The position numbers and the translations under genes are program-made. From Chlorophyllum brunneum (taxonomy: Eukaryota > Basidiomycota > Agaricomycetes > Agaricales > Agaricaceae), in contig OY756139.1 of the NCBI GenBank assembly GCA_963576785.1, positions 3,844,001 through 3,908,000 on the forward strand: DNA of 64,000 nt, in the 5' to 3' direction. Positions 52,580 through 63,993 of this stretch are shown here, one piece after another. The first letter of the stretch is position 1. Each line of letters begins with the position of its first letter. Below the pieces are notes generated by a model. The model searched no databases. It had not been told where the DNA came from and was given only the letters and a program-made list of their open reading frames with translations.

Positions 52580-55500
52580 TTTTTTTTTTTTTTTTTTTAA
52601 ATCAACAATTTATATAGCGGTACTCGAACGCAGTCTGTGTGTACATACATACAAAGGCAGAACATACAGGATGTTCGGAGAAGGGAAAGTAAACTACAAG
52701 TAAACTAACCCCACGAGACTCGTTGACATCTAGCGCGTACACTAGAGAGATGTTTGGTACCTACGATGTTCAGCGGAATTCGGAAAGAAAGGAATTCGGA
52801 AAGAGAGAGAGTGAGAGAGAGAAATTGATAGAAGAGAAACTATCTACTCGCAATCACAAGGGGGGAACATCAAACGGTACATAGCATGTGGGCGGGTATT
52901 TACCCGGGTGCCACGGGAGAGATGGAAGTTGAATGAAAACTATATAAAATAGTAGACGAGCGGGGGACGGGGAGATAGAGAAATGAATTGGAAATCCATA
53001 ACCAGGAGAGCAAAAGAAAAAAGAGAAAAGAAAAGGATCCTACGCAGGCGCAGACCCAAACCTCCTTTGGACTTGATGACGATGTAATGGTGGACTTGAA
53101 CCGGCACAGATACAGGGGCGGTCAGGTTCCGGAGGGAAGCTGAACGTGGAGGGATTGCGATGCAAGAAGTTGACGAATGTCTTGATTGTGTCGGCGCTGA
53201 AGTGATGATCGAAGTTATTGCAATGATACAGGATGTGTGACCTCGTTTGCACCATTTGACTGTTACAGTGGTGGTACAAAAGATCCTCGTTAGGAAAGAA
53301 TCGTAGTTGATATTCTCCAATCGGGGTGTGGCATAGTATGGGACGACAAGCTCTTGCGAAGAGCTAGGGCTGGTATCCGCATTCTCATATCCATGGACCG
53401 GACTTGATGTGCGACGGTAAGGCGGAGGCCCCATTCGCTCGCACCGGGAGGTGGAGGAAGGAGCTACCACTGTAAGTCTTGAACCCGAACATGGCCTGCC
53501 ATGTGTGAATGGCGCGTTCGGTGGACTTCTTACGAAGGTAGTCGATCGAGTTCGGTACTCGGTGATTTCGACCTCGGTTAGGCCAGGCAACCGTTTGGAT
53601 CCAGTCGTGCGTGGCTTTTTGTATCCCGTACTTGCATTTCGACGGCGTGTGATAAAAAGAAAGGCAGTGTTGGTCTGATTTGTTGAACCAAACCAGGAGC
53701 ACCTTCGAGGTAAGGATGGACTGTCGTTGGCATGAATGCGGTGAACAGTCAAGTAGGAGCCGGGAGGCTGCAATGGAGTCGGTGAACACATGAATGTGAT
53801 CAACCTGGTCGTATTCAGCAGTGGTGAGCACCTTGGTAATACCTAAGTACTGCGCTACTAGTTCTGTGTCCTTCGGCGTGGTTCCTCCGAGCCTCTTCAT
53901 AATAGAGCTCCCGCCATCAAGATGTCGAATGGTGGCTGCCACTGTAAACTGGCTGGCAAGCGGATTGGGATTGGGGTGGACTGAGCCGTCTGTACCAATC
54001 GTGATGGATTTTGCATCTGTCGTCGCGTTCATCGTTACATCGTCCCAAAGTGTCTTTGAGAGGTGAGGGTTGTCCCAGTTGAATCCTATAAAATTTACAT
54101 TAGTAGAGAAACGGTCAAGTAACCTACGTCCGGGCCAGAGAGATTTAGAAATGGAATTGAAATGTTCTATATACCGAGTCTCAGGGGTGGGGCGCAAAAA
54201 GTCCATCACAGCTCCAAGCGTCTTCTTCTTCTGAACCTCCGTGAAGTTCTTGATGTGTAGACGGTGGGGGGAAGAATGATACTCTTTCGTCAATCTTGCC
54301 AAAGCGTGTTCATCGTCCAAAGTGTGAAGCCTCGATGATTGTCGTTCGGCCAACTTGCGGAGATGAAGTTTTATGGGCATAAGCTCCGCAAGGGACTCTA
54401 CACCACCGGTGGGAGAGGTATGGAAAGCTCCAGTAATCCAGAGTGCCACCCTTCATTGCATCTTGTTAAGGATTTCACAAGTTCCCTTGGTGCAGGATTG
54501 ATCATGGAACCAGAGTCGGAATCCATATGTCGCAACTGGTATGACACACAAACAGTAGAGTAGCCTCTTATTGCCAGGGGACAGACCCCTGATGGAGTTC
54601 CCCAGCATCTTCATCGCCTTGATCGTGGATATTGCCTTGGCGGAATAGAATCGAACGTGTTCTTTGAAGGTCAATGTCCGGTCAAAGTAGAAGCCGAGGT
54701 ACCGCCAATGGATCTTCAGTTTGAGGGGGTTGCGACCCGTGAACGGCGGGGATCCCAAATCAATTGAGGGATTCGAGTCTTGTCTTGCACGTGTGAAGTG
54801 AAAGATCTTGGACTTGCCGTGTTCAATTTCCAGGCCGAATTCGTTCATGAGCCGCTCCATTTCGTGGTACATGTGTTGCAGGATTTCTACGTTCTTTTCC
54901 AGAGACGGGGATTGTGCGATTAAAGTGCCGTCATCGACAAATGACAGGATATCAAAGTCCCACTTGTTGCGGTGTTCCTCCATACGGGTATCAAAGACAT
55001 GTAAGAGGGGGGCGAGGAATAAAGCGGAGAGAATAGGGCTGAGGGCTGAGCCCTGACCTACTCCTACCGCTGCATCGTATTCCGGGGAAGTTTCATTGTT
55101 CCACTGGTAGGTAGTGCGGCATTCTTTTAGGTAGTTGTTGAAGAACGCTGCAACCTGGGAGGGAAATCCTTGTCGTCGTAGAGTTTCGATAAGGAGATCG
55201 TGGTTTAGGGAGGGGAAGAATTGGGCTACATCGAATGCAAGCACTGATGTTTTCTTTTTCTTCGTCCAAGCTCCCCGAATAATGTGCGTCAGGAAGAGAC
55301 CCGTGTCTTCAGTGGACCTCTGGTGGATCACTCCCAATTGGTGCGGATGGAGGACCTTGAATTTAACAGCCTCGAATTGGAGTCGCTTGGCGAGCATCTT
55401 TTTGATGAGCTTGCCAAATGTGTTGAGGAGGACGATTGGATGGAACGCCTTCGGAGTAGAGTAGTCGGGTTTATTGGGTTTTGGAATAATCACCGACGTT

Positions 55501-55615
55501 GACTTTTTGAAGTGAGTAGGCCAGTGTCCGATGTTCAGACACGCACTACTGATTTTGAGGAATAGACCGGCGCAAGTTTCATTGGCGATGATCTGTTTTA
55601 GATGGGACCAGGAAA
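52580..55615 (-). mobile_element. LINE-D: 5'-truncated LINE inserted in gypsy-3 pol
   Basis: This 3036-base insertion has a 14-base target duplication (TGGTGCAATCCTTT at 52566-52579 and 55616-55629) and the poly-T tail complement at 52580. It begins inside ORF2 just before the RT core. CpG-rich in a CpG-poor host, it is young. The 3' UTR is 52580-53039. Confidence 0.94.
53040..55615 (-). pseudogene. LINE-D ORF2 fragment: RT and RNase H
   Basis: This reads from ISWSHLKQIIANETC through SVIIPKPNKPDYSTP, VGVGQGSALSPILSALF, the intact catalytic box ILSFVDDGTLIAQ (near 54920), RNase H (IGTDGSVHPNPNPL near 53990, HIHVFTDSIAASRLLL near 53790) and the terminal Cys-His region (YHHCNSQMVQTRSHILYHC, first Cys replaced by Tyr) to the stop at 53040. 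Stops occur at 54452-54450 and 53384-53382 (CGA to TGA in PWIRECG). There is no frameshift. By chance it is in frame with the upstream gypsy-3 protease, giving one 521-codon fused frame (54453-56018). Confidence 0.91.
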
Positions 55616-55629
55616 TGGTGCAATCCTTT

Positions 55630-56018
55630 GGGCATCTATTGAAGCATACTATGTTGTTTGTCCAGTCAATTTCTGGGTTGTGCTTGACTAGCCAGTCATG
55701 TCCAAGATATAGGTCTGCACTTTCTAGTTGTGTTACCATTGCTTTGATCTCTTCTGTGTGTTTACCATTGCTTAATACCAGTTGTGCCATGTCTGTTATT
55801 TCTCCCTTCTTGTTTTTGGTTCCATCAGTGTTGATTACTTGTATCGGGGTTTCGAGGGGTCTGGTTGTGATTCGTTCTTCTTCTACTATTCTCTGTACTA
55901 TGCACATGTGGGTACATTCGGAATCTACCAGTGTGGTGATTTGTTTAGGTCCTTTCACTGTTCTGATTGTTGAATCAAGAAGAAGTTTGTATGTTGAGTT
56001 TCTTTTCTGTGAAATCAC
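55630..56018 (-). pseudogene. gypsy-3 pol, protease part
   Basis: This is the N-terminal pol segment of gypsy-3. The protease active-site region is TTLVDSECTHMCIVQ near 55930 (Gly of DSG changed to Glu), followed by LYLGHDWLVKHNPEIDW near 55700 and FNRCPKDCT, where LINE-D enters. It is open over this length. No ATG begins the frame; translation by frameshift or reinitiation from gag is expected for this group. Confidence 0.86.
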
Positions 56019-56077
56019 ATATCATCTATTGTGAAGTAAAACAGGAACTCTAGGTTTATTGGCTCACGGGTTTGTGC

Positions 56078-57268
56078 CTACTCAGAGCCTTTGGCAAAAT
56101 CCTCCTTTGCCTCTTTTTCTTGCTTAGTTTCCTTGGTGACCTCTCTAATGTGCGTTTTCTTTGATACTTTGCAATTCTTTGAGATATGGCCTTGCTTGCC
56201 ACAATTATAGCATGTTATTTTGGTGTATGTGACCTTTGTCTTCTTGTGGCAATATTTGGCAATATGTCTATATAGGTTGTAGTTGAAACATCTTGGTTTG
56301 CCATTCTGATTGGTGTCTGTCCTCTGTCTACCAATCTCCATTGGTTGTCCTCCACCTCCATATGTGACTCCTGTGCTTGTCCTGATGTCTCCTTGGGTGA
56401 TGTCTGCTGTTTCATATCCTTGTCCTACTGTAAGGATTGTGTTCCTCCATTTGCTGTATGTGTTTGAGATTGAGGCTGACAGATAGTCTACTATGGTTTG
56501 GGTGATGTCTGCTCTGGTGTGTTATTTGAGGAGGAATATGGCATGTCCATTGTCTGTTCCTGCTTAGGTTTTCAATGCTTCAAACTTTATTAAGAAGTCT
56601 ACAGTATTCCTTTTTCCCTATTTGAACAACTCAATTTCTCCTTTTGCTATAGCTTTCCTATTCCCTAAGGAGAAGGTAGCTACCATCTCCTTTGCAAAGT
56701 CATCAAATGCCGGCATTTTCTTGTCTTGAATCATTTGTAACTTGGCATTAGCATAAGGACCTGCCAGTCCTCCTTTTATTCATGCTAATACTCTGATTAT
56801 CTTTTGTTTATTATCATTGATCTTGTTGAAGAGTGTCCATAAGGATGTTGTTCTCCACCAATCATCAAACTTGGTTCTATCTCTATTGAATTATCCTGGT
56901 TCTGGAGCTAGGTTCTTTGGGAAGTTGATTTTATTGGCCATTTCTGATTCTGTCTCTGGTTCACTGTGTTCTTTTTCATAGGTCTCGGCAACTTCTATGT
57001 TGGATGTAGCTTCAGCAATTTCTGTATTGAATGGGGTCTCAGCAACTTCTATGTCGGATGTGGTCTTGGCAACGTCTGTGTTGAATAGGGTCTCGAAAAG
57101 AGCTGTATCTTCATCTATACTGTGGTCGGATTTCTGCCGTTTAAGGCCTTCAGAGATTTCTGGTTCTGTTTGTTGTTTGGATCTGGTGGTTACTGGTGAT
57201 CCCTGGATATCTGTTGGTCTCGGAGCTCTTGGTCTTCTTGGTGTTCTCGATGAGCTACTGCTGCTCAT
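56078..57268 (-). pseudogene. gypsy-3 gag
   Basis: This is homologous to gypsy-1 gag from ATG 57268 (MSSSSSSRTPRRPRAPRP). The N-terminal repeats are clear (TDVAKTTSDIEVAET, NTEIAEATSNIEVAET). The capsid region has several stops, including TGA at 56782-56780 where gypsy-1 has CGA. The knuckles are CFNYNLYRHIAKYC (second Cys replaced by Tyr) and an intact CYNCGKQGHISKNC near 56200. The stop is at 56078. Confidence 0.88.
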
Positions 57269-57361
57269 ATACTGTCATCCTGGTTGGAGGCTATTATTCC
57301 AAGCCTAGCTATGAATAGTGGCACCTCTCTTGCAAGGTGAGTCGAATAATACTTTACCAAA

Positions 57362-57666
57362 TGTTACGACCTTAGTCTGAGACTCAGGTTGCAAGTCTTT
57401 GGACAAAGACAAGAAAGTAGAGAGAAGAGTAAGGGATGATATGATTGGTAAAGTATAAGGGATACATCAAGTATTACTACACTTTATATACTAGTGGTAA
57501 GAACTAAGAATAAAGGAACAGGGTAAAGGAGTCATAGAGACGAATAGAATGAGTCAGAAGAGGTACAGCCATAAGGGATGAAACACAGGGGTGAAATGGA
57601 TACATAAGAATGATGAATGTGACGGGTGCATGATAGGAATGTACTGTCTATCTATAGTTCATAACA
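57362..57666 (-). repeat. gypsy-3 5' LTR
   Basis: This 305-base LTR starts TGTTATGAAC (complement, 57666) and ends TCGTAACA (57362), the canonical family terminus. Its outer side abuts the FunK1-C relic. Confidence 0.9.
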
Positions 57667-58294
57667 ATGAGTCTATATTAACTTTCATCATTCATACCTT
57701 ACTTACAAATATAATAGAGATGAAATTGAACTTTGCTACTCTGGAAACAGAATATTTCCCCCTGGTACAAGAGGAAGGACAGTTGGAGAGGTGACTCCCA
57801 GTTATCTTGCATTGGCAATCCCTGTCCATTATAGCTAGGAAGTAATGACTCCCAGTATATGCATATGATATACTCTTCTGGTACACCCTCTGGCATAGGT
57901 AGAATAGTCCAACAGAAGTAGGTCCAGACGGCAGACTCTGCATTGTGACAGAGTTCATGGCACCAGGTAGGCGCAGTAGGAAGACTATTTGTCTGCACAA
58001 ACATATCCTCATATGGGCCATCAAACTCCTTCATATATTGCAGGTGAATTGAACAATACACATCACAAATACCATCAGCAAGCTCTGGTAATACAATGAA
58101 AACTACATTGGGAGGCAGTAATGATTTCCCCATGTGAACAGCATGGGCAATGAAGATTGGTATGCTCTATTGATACCTTAGCCTCAAATACCTACAATGT
58201 CAGATGGAATTTACAACACTTCCAGGAGAATCAGAAGAACCAGGGAGTTTGCTACAACCAGAGTCAATAAGGAGGATGGAAGACCTGTGTTTGT

Positions 58295-60920
58295 GGCCCA
58301 ATTCTTCCCCTCCCTCAACCACGATCTCCTTATCGAAATTCTACGGAGACAAGGATTTCCCCCCCAGGTCGCTGCATTCTTCAACAATTACCTCAAGGAA
58401 TGCCGCACCACCTACCGGTGGAACAACAAGACTTCCCCGGAATATGACGCAGTGGTAGGAGTAGGTCAGGGCTCGGCCCTTAGCCCTATTCTCTCCGCTC
58501 TATTCCTCGCCCCCCTCTTATATGTCTTCGACATCCGCATGGAGGAACACCGCAATAAGTGGGACTTTGATGTCCTGTCGTTCGTCGACGACGGCACTTT
58601 AATCGCACAATTCCCATCTCTGGAAAAGAACGTGGAAATCTTACAACACATGTACTGCAAAATGGAGCGGCTCATGAACGAATTTGGCCTGGAAATTGAA
58701 CATGGCAAGTCGGAGATCTTTTACTTCACACGTGCAAGACAAGACTCGAATCCCTCGATTGACTTGGGATCCCCACTGTTCACAGGTCGTAACCCCCTCA
58801 AACCGAAGACCCACTGGCGGTACCTCGGCTTCTACTTCGATCAGACGTTGACCTTCAAAGAACATGTGTGATTCTACTCCGCCAAAGTGATCTCTATGAT
58901 CAAGGCAATGAAGATGCTGGGGAACTCCATCAGGGGCTTGTCCCCCAGCAACAAGAGGCTGTTGTACCGTTCGTGTGTCGTTCCAGTTGTGACATATGGA
59001 TATCGACTCTGGTTTCACGATCGATCCCGCACCAAGGGAACTTGTGAAATCCTCAACAAAATGCAAAGAAGGGCGGCGCTCTGGATCACCGGGGCCTTCC
59101 AGACTTCTCCCACTGGTGGCGTAGAGTCTCTTGCAGGGCTCATGCCCATCAAACTTCATCTCCGAAAGTTGGCCAAACGACAAACGTCGAGACTTCATAC
59201 GTTGGACGATGAACATGCTTTGGCAAGATTGATGAAGGAATTCCACTCTTCCCCCCACTGACTTCACATCAAGAACTTCACGAAGGTTCAGAAGAAGAAG
59301 ACATTAGGAGCTGTGATGGACTTTTTGCACCCCACCCCCAAGACTCGGTATATAGAACATTTTGATTCCATTTCTAAATCTATCTGGCCCGGACGTAGGT
59401 TACTTGACTGTTTCTCTACTAACATATCTTTTATAGGATTCAACCGGGACAACCCTCACCTCTCAAAGACACTTTGGGATGATGTAACGACGAATGCGAC
59501 GATGGATGCAAAATCCATCACGATCGGTATGGACGGCTCAGTCCATCCCAATTCCAATCTGCTTGCCAGCCAGTTTACAGCAGCAGCTACCATTCGACAT
59601 CTAGACGGCAGGAACTCTATCATGAAGAGGCTTGGAGGAACCATGTCGATGGACACAGAACTGGTGGCGCAGTACTTAGGTATTACCAAGGTGCTCGCTA
59701 CTGACGAATACGACCAGGTTGAGCACATTCATGTGTTCACCAACTCCATTGTGGCCCCTCGGCTCCTACTTGACTGTTCGCTGCATTCCTGCCAACAATA
59801 GTCCATCATCACATCAAAGGCACTTCTGGCTTGGTTCAACAAGTCAGATCATCACCACCTTTCTTTCTATCACACGCCGTCGAAATATAAATACGGGATA
59901 CAAAAAGCCACTCATGACTGGATCCAAACGGTCGCCTGGCCTAACCGGGGTCAAAACCACTAAGTACCGAACTTGATTGACTACCTACGCAAAAAGTCCG
60001 CCGAACGCGCCATTCACACATGGCAAGCCATGTTTGGGTTCAAGACTTACAGCGGTAGCTCCTTCCTCCACCTCCCAGTGTGAGTGAATGGGGCCTCCAC
60101 CTTACCATCGCACATCAAGTCCGGTCCATGGATACGAGAATGCGGATACCAGCCCCAGCTCTTCGCAAGAGCTTGTCGTGCCATCCTATGCCATGCTCCG
60201 ATTGGGGAATATCGACTACGATTCTTTCCTAACGAGGACCTTTCGTGCCACCACTGCAACAGTCAAATGGTGCAAATGCGGTCACACATCCTGTATCGAT
60301 GCAACACTTCGATCATCATTTTGGTGTCAACATGATCAAGACATTCATCAACTTCTTGCAGTGCAACCCCTCCGCGTTCAGCTTCCCTCCGGAACCTGAC
60401 CGCCCTCGTATCCGTGCCGGTTCAATTCCACCATTACATCATCATCAAGTTCAAAGGAGGTTTGGGTCTGCGCCTGCGTAGGATCCTTTTCTTTTCTTCT
60501 TTTTTCTTTTGCTCTCCCAGTTATGGACTTCCAATTCATTTCTCTATCTCCCCCTCTCCTCGCTTGTCTACTATTTTATGTAGTTTTCATTCAAAATCCA
60601 TCTCTCCCATGGTGCCTGGGTAAATACCCGCCCATATGCTATGTACCATTTGATGTTCCCCCTTGTGATTGCGAGTAGATAGTTTCTCTTCTATCAATTT
60701 CTCTCTCTCTCACTCTCTCTCTTTCCGATTTCCTTTACTTCTCTCTTTTCGCTGAACATCGTAGGTACCAAACATCTCTCTAGTGTACGCCCTAGATAAC
60801 AACAAGTCTCGTGGGGTTAGTTTACTTGTAGTTTACTCTCCCTCCTCTGAACATTCTGTATGTTCTGCTTTTGTATGTATGTACACGCAGACTGCATTTG
60901 AGCACTGCTATATAAATTGT

Positions 60921-60958
<38 letters not shown>
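58295..60958 (+). mobile_element. LINE-E: 5'-truncated LINE inserted in FunK1-C
   Basis: This 2664-base insertion has a perfect 15-base target duplication GAAGACCTGTGTTTG (58280-58294 and 60959-60973) and an A tract at its 3' end. It begins within the RT at AQFFPSLNHDLLIEIL. FunK1-B near 2290-2310 preserves an uninterrupted version of the site. The 3' UTR is 60482-60958. Confidence 0.95.
58296..60481 (+). pseudogene. LINE-E ORF2 fragment: RT palm, RNase H, Cys-His end
   Basis: This reads AQFFPSLNHDLLIEIL, VGVGQGSALSPILSALF, the catalytic LSFVDDGTLIAQ (near 58585), RNase H (IGMDGSVHPNSNLL, Thr to Met before the catalytic Asp; VFTNSIVAPRLLL, catalytic Asp to Asn near 59740) and CHHCNSQMVQMRSHILYRC near 60250. 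Stops occur at 58869-58871 (VRFYSAK, CGA to TGA) and near 59261, 59801 and 59961. A one-base deletion near 60305 shifts the final segment. It is not functional. Confidence 0.9.
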
Positions 60959-60960
<2 letters not shown>

Positions 60961-61191
60961 AGACCTGTGTTTGGGTTTCCTACATCCAACCATAAGCAAT
61001 CACAACTTGTGAAATGAGTCGTAACATACTGAGTGTCAAGCAAATGCTCAATAAAGATGGGGGTTGCCGGCAAGGATATCTCAGTGTGATCCTCCAGTAA
61101 TTCAGGTCAGATTAGTATGTTTCACAGATTAATATCATAGTGAAGGATTTGGTGATCAATGTAGAGAGCTCGAGTGACTGTGGAAACTGTA

Positions 61192-61281
61192 AGAGATTAT
61201 AGGGATTAATCCAAGAACAGAACAGCACACCTTCCAAGAGATTATAGGGATTAATCCAAGAACAGAACAGCACACCTTCCA
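61192..61281. repeat. 45-base tandem duplication in FunK1-C
   Basis: Two adjacent identical 45-base units (61192-61236 and 61237-61281) encode a 15-residue repeat (WKVCCSVLGLIPIIS) in the minus frame. FunK1-B has a single unit at the corresponding place. Confidence 0.96.
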
Positions 61282-61799
61282 AGAGAGATCATATGTCACA
61301 TGAAGGACCTTTCTGGGGGTATCCAAGGCCATGAAATTGGCCCCATAATCTTGTAAGCCACTACAGAGCTTGATACGGTTATTGCCTTTGACTGCCCCCA
61401 CGGCGCCAAGATAAGGCTTGGCTGGATATGTCGTGTCGAGGATTTGCCTTTTGCTGGATGGACGCATAGTCCTGGTATACCTGTCTTTGATGACGACGTG
61501 AGGCACCACCTTTTCTGTGGGTTTGTAGGAAAAGAACATTGGATCGGCGACCAAAAAGGTCGCTTGGGTAATGACTATAGCAAACCGAATATGTCTTTCT
61601 GGCCCTGCGTGCGGGTATAAGGGGTACCACGTGTGTATCTGCCATAGGAGACTGGCTTTCTGGGCATAGTAACCTAAGGCGTGGCGTCCTGATTGTTCAA
61701 GGGTGCTTTGTCGTGGGCCTGGTTCCAGTATTATTAAGATCACAACCAATGGTACATCCTGTACATATTTAAAGATGTACGAGGCAGACAGACATTTGA

Positions 61800-63993
61800 C
61801 TATATCCGTATTATTACTCCGTACGAGCTTTCTTCGTCTAGCAAGAAGTGCGTGAGGTCATAGATGGATGTGATAGGTTGCAGAATACGTACCGGGTGAC
61901 CCTCCCCATCGTCCTTCTCCTGCTCTTCCTCATCATCATGCTTATCATCCTCCCCCGCCTCTTCATTATAATTCTCATCATCCTGATTCTCGTCATTGTC
62001 GGCTCCTTGATCCTCCTTGTCCTCTTCCCTATGGGTGTGCTCGGACGGCGGCGCGGAGTCGACTTCAGGAGCTTTCCGCTTCGTGCCCTGGCTGGATCGC
62101 GACGAACGATGTTGCACTACGGCGAGATTCACTCTCGGATGGTGATAAGAAAGTGGTACTGGGTCCAGACTTGATGGACCTATGCTTGCTCGCTTTCTCC
62201 TTGTCCATAAAATCCGCATCTTTATTTTCGATAACAAAATTGAGGATCAGACGTTGAAGGAGTTCATGAACGTATTCCGATTTTTGCCGATTGGAGTTTT
62301 GAGCCCAGTGGTAGTCCGGGGTGATCCCATCTGCCATTTCTCTGAACAGTTCCCTAAGGGCTCCATATCCGGAATGTAAAACTTTGTCGCGAGATGAAAA
62401 CGCAGTGAGAAGCGACCCCCGCGAATCCTGCGTTGGCAAACCCTGTCGAGGTCCATCATAGTTGGGAAGTAATAACTCCCAGTATGCACGTATGATAGGC
62501 TCTTTTGGCACACCCTCTGGCGCAGCTTGGATACCCCAGCAGAAACAAGTCCAGAGGGCAGATTCTGCGTCGTGACGGAGTTCATGTCGCCACGTAGTTG
62601 TAGCGGGAGGAGCATTCTTCCGCGCAGACTCATCTTCATACGGGCCATCAAACTCCTTCATACGTTGCGGGTGAATTGAACAGTAGGCATCACGGATGCC
62701 ATCAGTGAGCTTTGGCAAGGGGGTAAAAGGTAATCTAGAAGGCGGTAATGGTTCTCCCGCCTGAACAGCCCGGGCAATGAACATCGGTGTACCCTACTTA
62801 CATTTTAGCGCGACATTATGATAAAGTAAGATGAGGCCTACCGTACGCCCGTCCTCGGAAGGCTGAGGATGGTCGAGCATTTTACTATAACCAAAGTCGA
62901 TAAGAAGGATCGAAGTTTTGTGTTTCGGTTCGCTACGCGCAGCTGAAGTCAACTGCATATCATAAAATATGTTATGACATACTCATTATCGAGCAAATAC
63001 TCAATGAACACGGGAGACGCCGTTGCGGAGGTCTGTATCCCGTTTCCCGGAAATTCAGGACGGATCACGACGTTCCATGGGCTAATGTCACGGTGAAGAA
63101 TGTTGAGATCATTGTAGAGACCCCGAGTGACTATAGAAAACGTGAGGATAGGTATCAATCCATAACTAAACCCTTACCCTCTAAAAGATCATACATCGCA
63201 TAAAGAAGCTTTCGCGGAGTATCCAAACCCATAAATTCGGTACCGTAATCTTGTTGGGGAATACGGGTCTTGACGCGATTGCCGCAGAGCGTCCCTTGAA
63301 CCTCAGAACAGAACAGGGCTCTGACAACGCCAGGATATGGTCCACCCGAGTGTATCTTTGCGAGTATTTCCCCCTCGGTCAATCGACGCGCAAGCCTGAC
63401 GTACTGGTCTTTAATTACGAGCTCAACCACGACCGTGCCAGGAGGACTGTACACAAAGATATTGGACCGACGACCAAAGGGATCACACGAGTAATGAAGA
63501 CGACACGCCCGGTATTGCATTCCGGCCACATCTACATCGAAGGCAATGTGTTCCGCGGGGCCTTTGTTGCTCAGTGTCCTCGATAAGGTTTTATCACGAT
63601 TGGCGCCTTGGCCATCGTTAAGGTACTTTACAACAGCGGTTAGCAGTGGGACATAATCCTCCTGCTTCGAAAGCTCGAGTTTCCTGATCTCGTACGCATT
63701 GCATACGAGGAAAACGAGGTCATTAGCATTGACGAGAAGGCCAAGTGCTGAAATGAGGTCCGGTCGAGCCTCGAGGAGATATGCGGCGTAGGTAATAGCT
63801 TGGTCAATGCGCTGCTGGCGGGTGCGGCCAGCAGAGCGGTATTCGATCGCCATTTCAACGGAGCCCCAATGATACTTCCCATTAGCTTCAACTAGAGGGA
63901 ACTCTTTGTGGCAAGCTACGATATCTGGCCTGGAGAGCGTGGTGGTGGGGTGGTCAGCTAAGGAATTGTTACCACGGGCATGGAACTCGATAT
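61800..63993 (-). CDS. FunK1-type fungal protein kinase (FunK1-D), 5' exon beyond right edge
   Basis: This is the most complete FunK1 kinase here. Exons from the right are 63993-63178 (continues from an exon outside the window), 63130-62983, 62932-62842, 62793-62160 and 62116-61800, with introns of 47, 50, 48 and 43 bases, all GT-AG. All phases agree, giving 668 residues here and about 776 with exon 1 of FunK1-A. Kinase signatures are the probable ATP-binding Lys in VELVIKDQYV, the catalytic loop NILHRDISPWNVVI, LLIDFGYSKML and the activation segment GTPMFIARAVQ. The C-lobe has HELRHDAESALWTCFCW and NFVIENKDADFMDKEKAS. The last exon gives a basic stretch (GTKRKAPEV, possible nuclear signal) and a long Asp/Glu-rich tail ending near LLDEESSYG. 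The last intron is the least certain; without it the protein ends at 62065. CpG-rich and unbroken, so probably functional. Confidence 0.87.

Larger units (their letters stand above)
48233..57666 (-). mobile_element. gypsy-3: Ty3/gypsy chromodomain element, old copy
   Basis: This minus-strand member of the gypsy-1/2 family has 5' LTR 57362-57666 and 3' LTR 48233-48527, gag, pol and ORF3. It is interrupted by LINE-D (52580-55615); without it the element is about 6.4 kb. The flanks ATGAG (right) and GTCAC (left) do not form a target duplication, so one or both ends may be recombinant. It is more CpG-poor than gypsy-1, with many stops. Confidence 0.92.
57667..61749 (-). pseudogene. FunK1-type kinase pseudogene (FunK1-C), split by LINE-E
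   Basis: This decayed FunK1 kinase is in two blocks. 61749-60959 holds the N-lobe (GRHALGYYAQKASLLWQIHT, HVVIKDRYTRTMRPSS, FMALDTPRKVLHVTYDL), an in-frame 45-base duplication, and the catalytic loop with HYD for HRD and a TGA for Trp (near 61115). 58294-57667 holds the DSG (for DFG) segment and the C-lobe (LPELADGICDVYCSIH, MKEFDGPYED, ESAVWTYFCWTILPMPEG). LINE-E separates them at a 15-base target duplication. The 3' end is lost at the gypsy-3 LTR, so the tail is missing. It is most similar to FunK1-B and CpG-poor. Confidence 0.87.

Noticed and set aside
5275..61749. Alternative genetic code in which TGA is sense
   Set aside because: TGA recurs at Arg positions, but FunK1-A/D use ordinary codons without in-frame TGA, and CpG deamination explains the pattern; TAG and TAA stops also occur.
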